NCBI GenBank assembly: GCA_028865235.1
Contig: CP114561.1
Span: forward strand, 3,244,001-3,308,000
Source: Candidatus Manganitrophus sp.
GTDB lineage: Bacteria; Nitrospirota; Nitrospiria; SBBL01; Manganitrophaceae
Direction of reading: 5' to 3'
DNA length: 64,000 nucleotides
Shown here: piece by piece, positions 62,559 through 64,000 of the stretch
Layout: each line of letters starts with the position of its first letter
How positions within the stretch are numbered: the first letter of the stretch is position 1
Program-made: the position numbers and the translations under genes
Notes under the pieces: model-generated
Seen by the model: the letters and a program-made list of their open reading frames with translations, nothing else
Databases searched by the model: none
Told to the model about the DNA's origin: nothing

Positions 62559-64000
62559 ATGAAGAAATCCCATCCGAGCAGATCGACCTCCGCTTTCAGT
62601 CTGGTCCCAGGAGCCTCTCCTCAAAGAGGGTATTCAGAAGAGGAGATCCTGGAGAAAGCGGTGAGAGTCGCCGATGGACGATGGGGGGTCGCGTTCGGGT
62701 TCTTTATTACCTTTGACTCCGAACAGTCGGGTCCCCTCTGGATTGCGTCGGGTTCTCCTCTCAACGCGCGGCGGGCGGCGAAGCGCATCTTGGCCGACGC
62801 GTCGCTCATCGATCAACTCCAAAAGAAAAGAAAGCCGATCTTCCGGGCCGACCCGAAGGCCCCCTCCGTTTTGATTCCACTTTCCCGAAAAATCGTTCCG
62901 TTCGGCATTTTCTGCCTCATTCTCGAACGGGCGGTCTGGAATCGCGCCGATTTTGCGGCCGCGTCGGAAATCGCCTGGCAGGCTGGGACGGCGATTCAGA
63001 CCCTACGCCAATTAAGAGAGAAAGAACGGGCCCTCCTCCGATGGGATCGTTTCCGACGGATCGTTGCGGAAATTTCTGCGGAGCGGCAGCCGACATCCCT
63101 TTTTATAAAGATCGTCCGGCAGGGGATTGCGTTTTTGGGATTCGATTCGGGTGAAATCGTTCTTTGGGATCCGGCCCAGAGCCGCCTCATTGTTCAGGCT
63201 GCTGTGAACATGCCGGCCGGTTCCGAGAAGGCGACTTTCCGAATGGGAGAAGGGATCAACGGAATGGCCGCCCGGACTGGAAGGACGATTGTCTTACATC
63301 GGGAACGCGCTTCCCCTCCCTGGCCAAGGGCGTAAAGGCGCCCCCTATCAAGTCAAGGTCGCCTCGCCGCTCCGAATCGGAGGACGCACCCTCGGATCGC
63401 TCAGCCTCCAAGCCAAATCGGCCGCAAAGCGCATTTCGGATCAGGACCGATTTTTCCTAGAGGCTCTGGCGGATCAGGCGGCCATTGCCGTTGAGAATGC
63501 GCGGTCTCTCGATTTGAATCAAAAGGAACTGGCAGAAGCGGAGATGCTTCGGAGGACCGGGATCGAACTGAGCGCCGGGTTGGATCGCTCACGGCTCTTG
63601 GAGACGATCTTACATCGGGCTCTAACACTTTCCGGTTTGGACATCGGTTGGATCGCTCTCTGGAATTCGGAGCAGGGATGTCTGAAGATCGAGAAGGGGG
63701 TTCATCTTCCTCAGGCCCTTCTCGGGAAAAAAATCAAGATCGGGGAGGGGCTGGTCGGAAGGGCGGTTCAGGAACGGAAGGTCCTCTTCGTCGATCCCGG
63801 TCTAAAGGGAGGGGAGCCGCTTTGTGAAGCGACCCGCCAGCTCTCCTTGGAATCGGCCATTGCGGCCCCCATTCTCTGGAAAAGAGAATCCTCGGCGCCT
63901 TCTGTCTCGGCACGCGGGACCCGGATCGGCGCATTTTACCGCAGGCGCGCAAAACGGTAGAAGCGCTCTGCCAGCACGCAGCGCCCGCCCTGGCGAACGT
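62559..64000 (+). CDS. Multi-GAF sensor protein, 5' part, three frame breaks, continues off the window
   Basis: A large signalling protein with at least three GAF domains. The first covers residues 15-150 (GVAFGFFITFDSEQSGP). The second is marked by GDFSGEIVLWDPAQ-like phrasing in FDSGEIVLWDPAQ and FRMGEGINGMAARTGR, the third by IKIGEGLVGRAVQERKVLFVDP. Short coiled coils link them. Breaks lie at three G (63301-63303), five C (63341-63345) and four A (63880-63883). Each is repaired by one base, giving HRGTRFPSLAKGVK, PPYQVKVASPL and KKRILGAFCLGTRDP. GAF domains bind small molecules or haem; a kinase, cyclase or activator output probably lies beyond the window. The ATG at 62559 has a weak Shine-Dalgarno; TTG 62550 is an alternative. 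Confidence 0.78.

Overview
The window is about 58% GC and comes from a Gram-negative bacterium. It carries many Sec signal peptides, lipoproteins, an outer-membrane beta-barrel, CsgG-like proteins and a MacAB pump. The large repeat exoproteins, sigma-54 activators with FHA or unknown sensor domains, and a CcoI-type copper ATPase suggest a Nitrospirota-like lineage. That placement is an impression only; no marker gene in the window settles it.

Layout. 1-2574: rhomboid protease end, SDH-type serine protease, small membrane proteins and a YkgJ Cys-cluster protein. 2532-13346 (minus): four secreted proteins in tandem, led by a 2,555-residue repeat exoprotein. The set sits behind a sigma-70 promoter, a GEMM-I cyclic-di-GMP riboswitch and an intrinsic terminator. 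13388-20908: FG-GAP lipoprotein, oligoendopeptidase F, two nucleotide-sugar enzymes and a secreted lipoprotein. 21041-25099: stand-alone LigD polymerase domain, SDR, SRPBCC protein, Fet4-like protein and a diguanylate cyclase. 25367-31441: SafE-like protein with CcoI-like copper ATPase, acyltransferase, CHAP protein and tRNA-Glu(CTC). 31560-39832: macAB, DUF4382-like lipoprotein, minimal MscS, propeller lipoprotein and a PAS-LuxR regulator with a sigma-54 promoter. 40163-50218: FHA-FHA sigma-54 activator, TPR-barrel protein and two large paralogous lipoproteins.

The most interesting block is 50219-61811 (minus). A sigma-54 activator gene is followed by a clear -24/-12 promoter, then two tandem Asn/Ser-rich small secreted paralogues and a third Asn-rich secreted protein. 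After these come a CsgG-like protein, a TPR-trypsin-TPR lipoprotein, a PEGA Ser/Thr kinase, a Cys-less redoxin-TPR-CsgG fusion, a CsgG-like lipoprotein and a TPR/CsgG-like protein. Gene order and overlaps suggest one operon that builds or exports an extracellular Asn-rich polymer. No curli consensus is present, so this is inference.

At least 16 reading-frame breaks fall at or near homopolymers, and nearly all are repaired by adding one base. They look like consensus-sequence errors rather than gene decay. I give affected genes as single CDS entries spanning the break and state where it lies.
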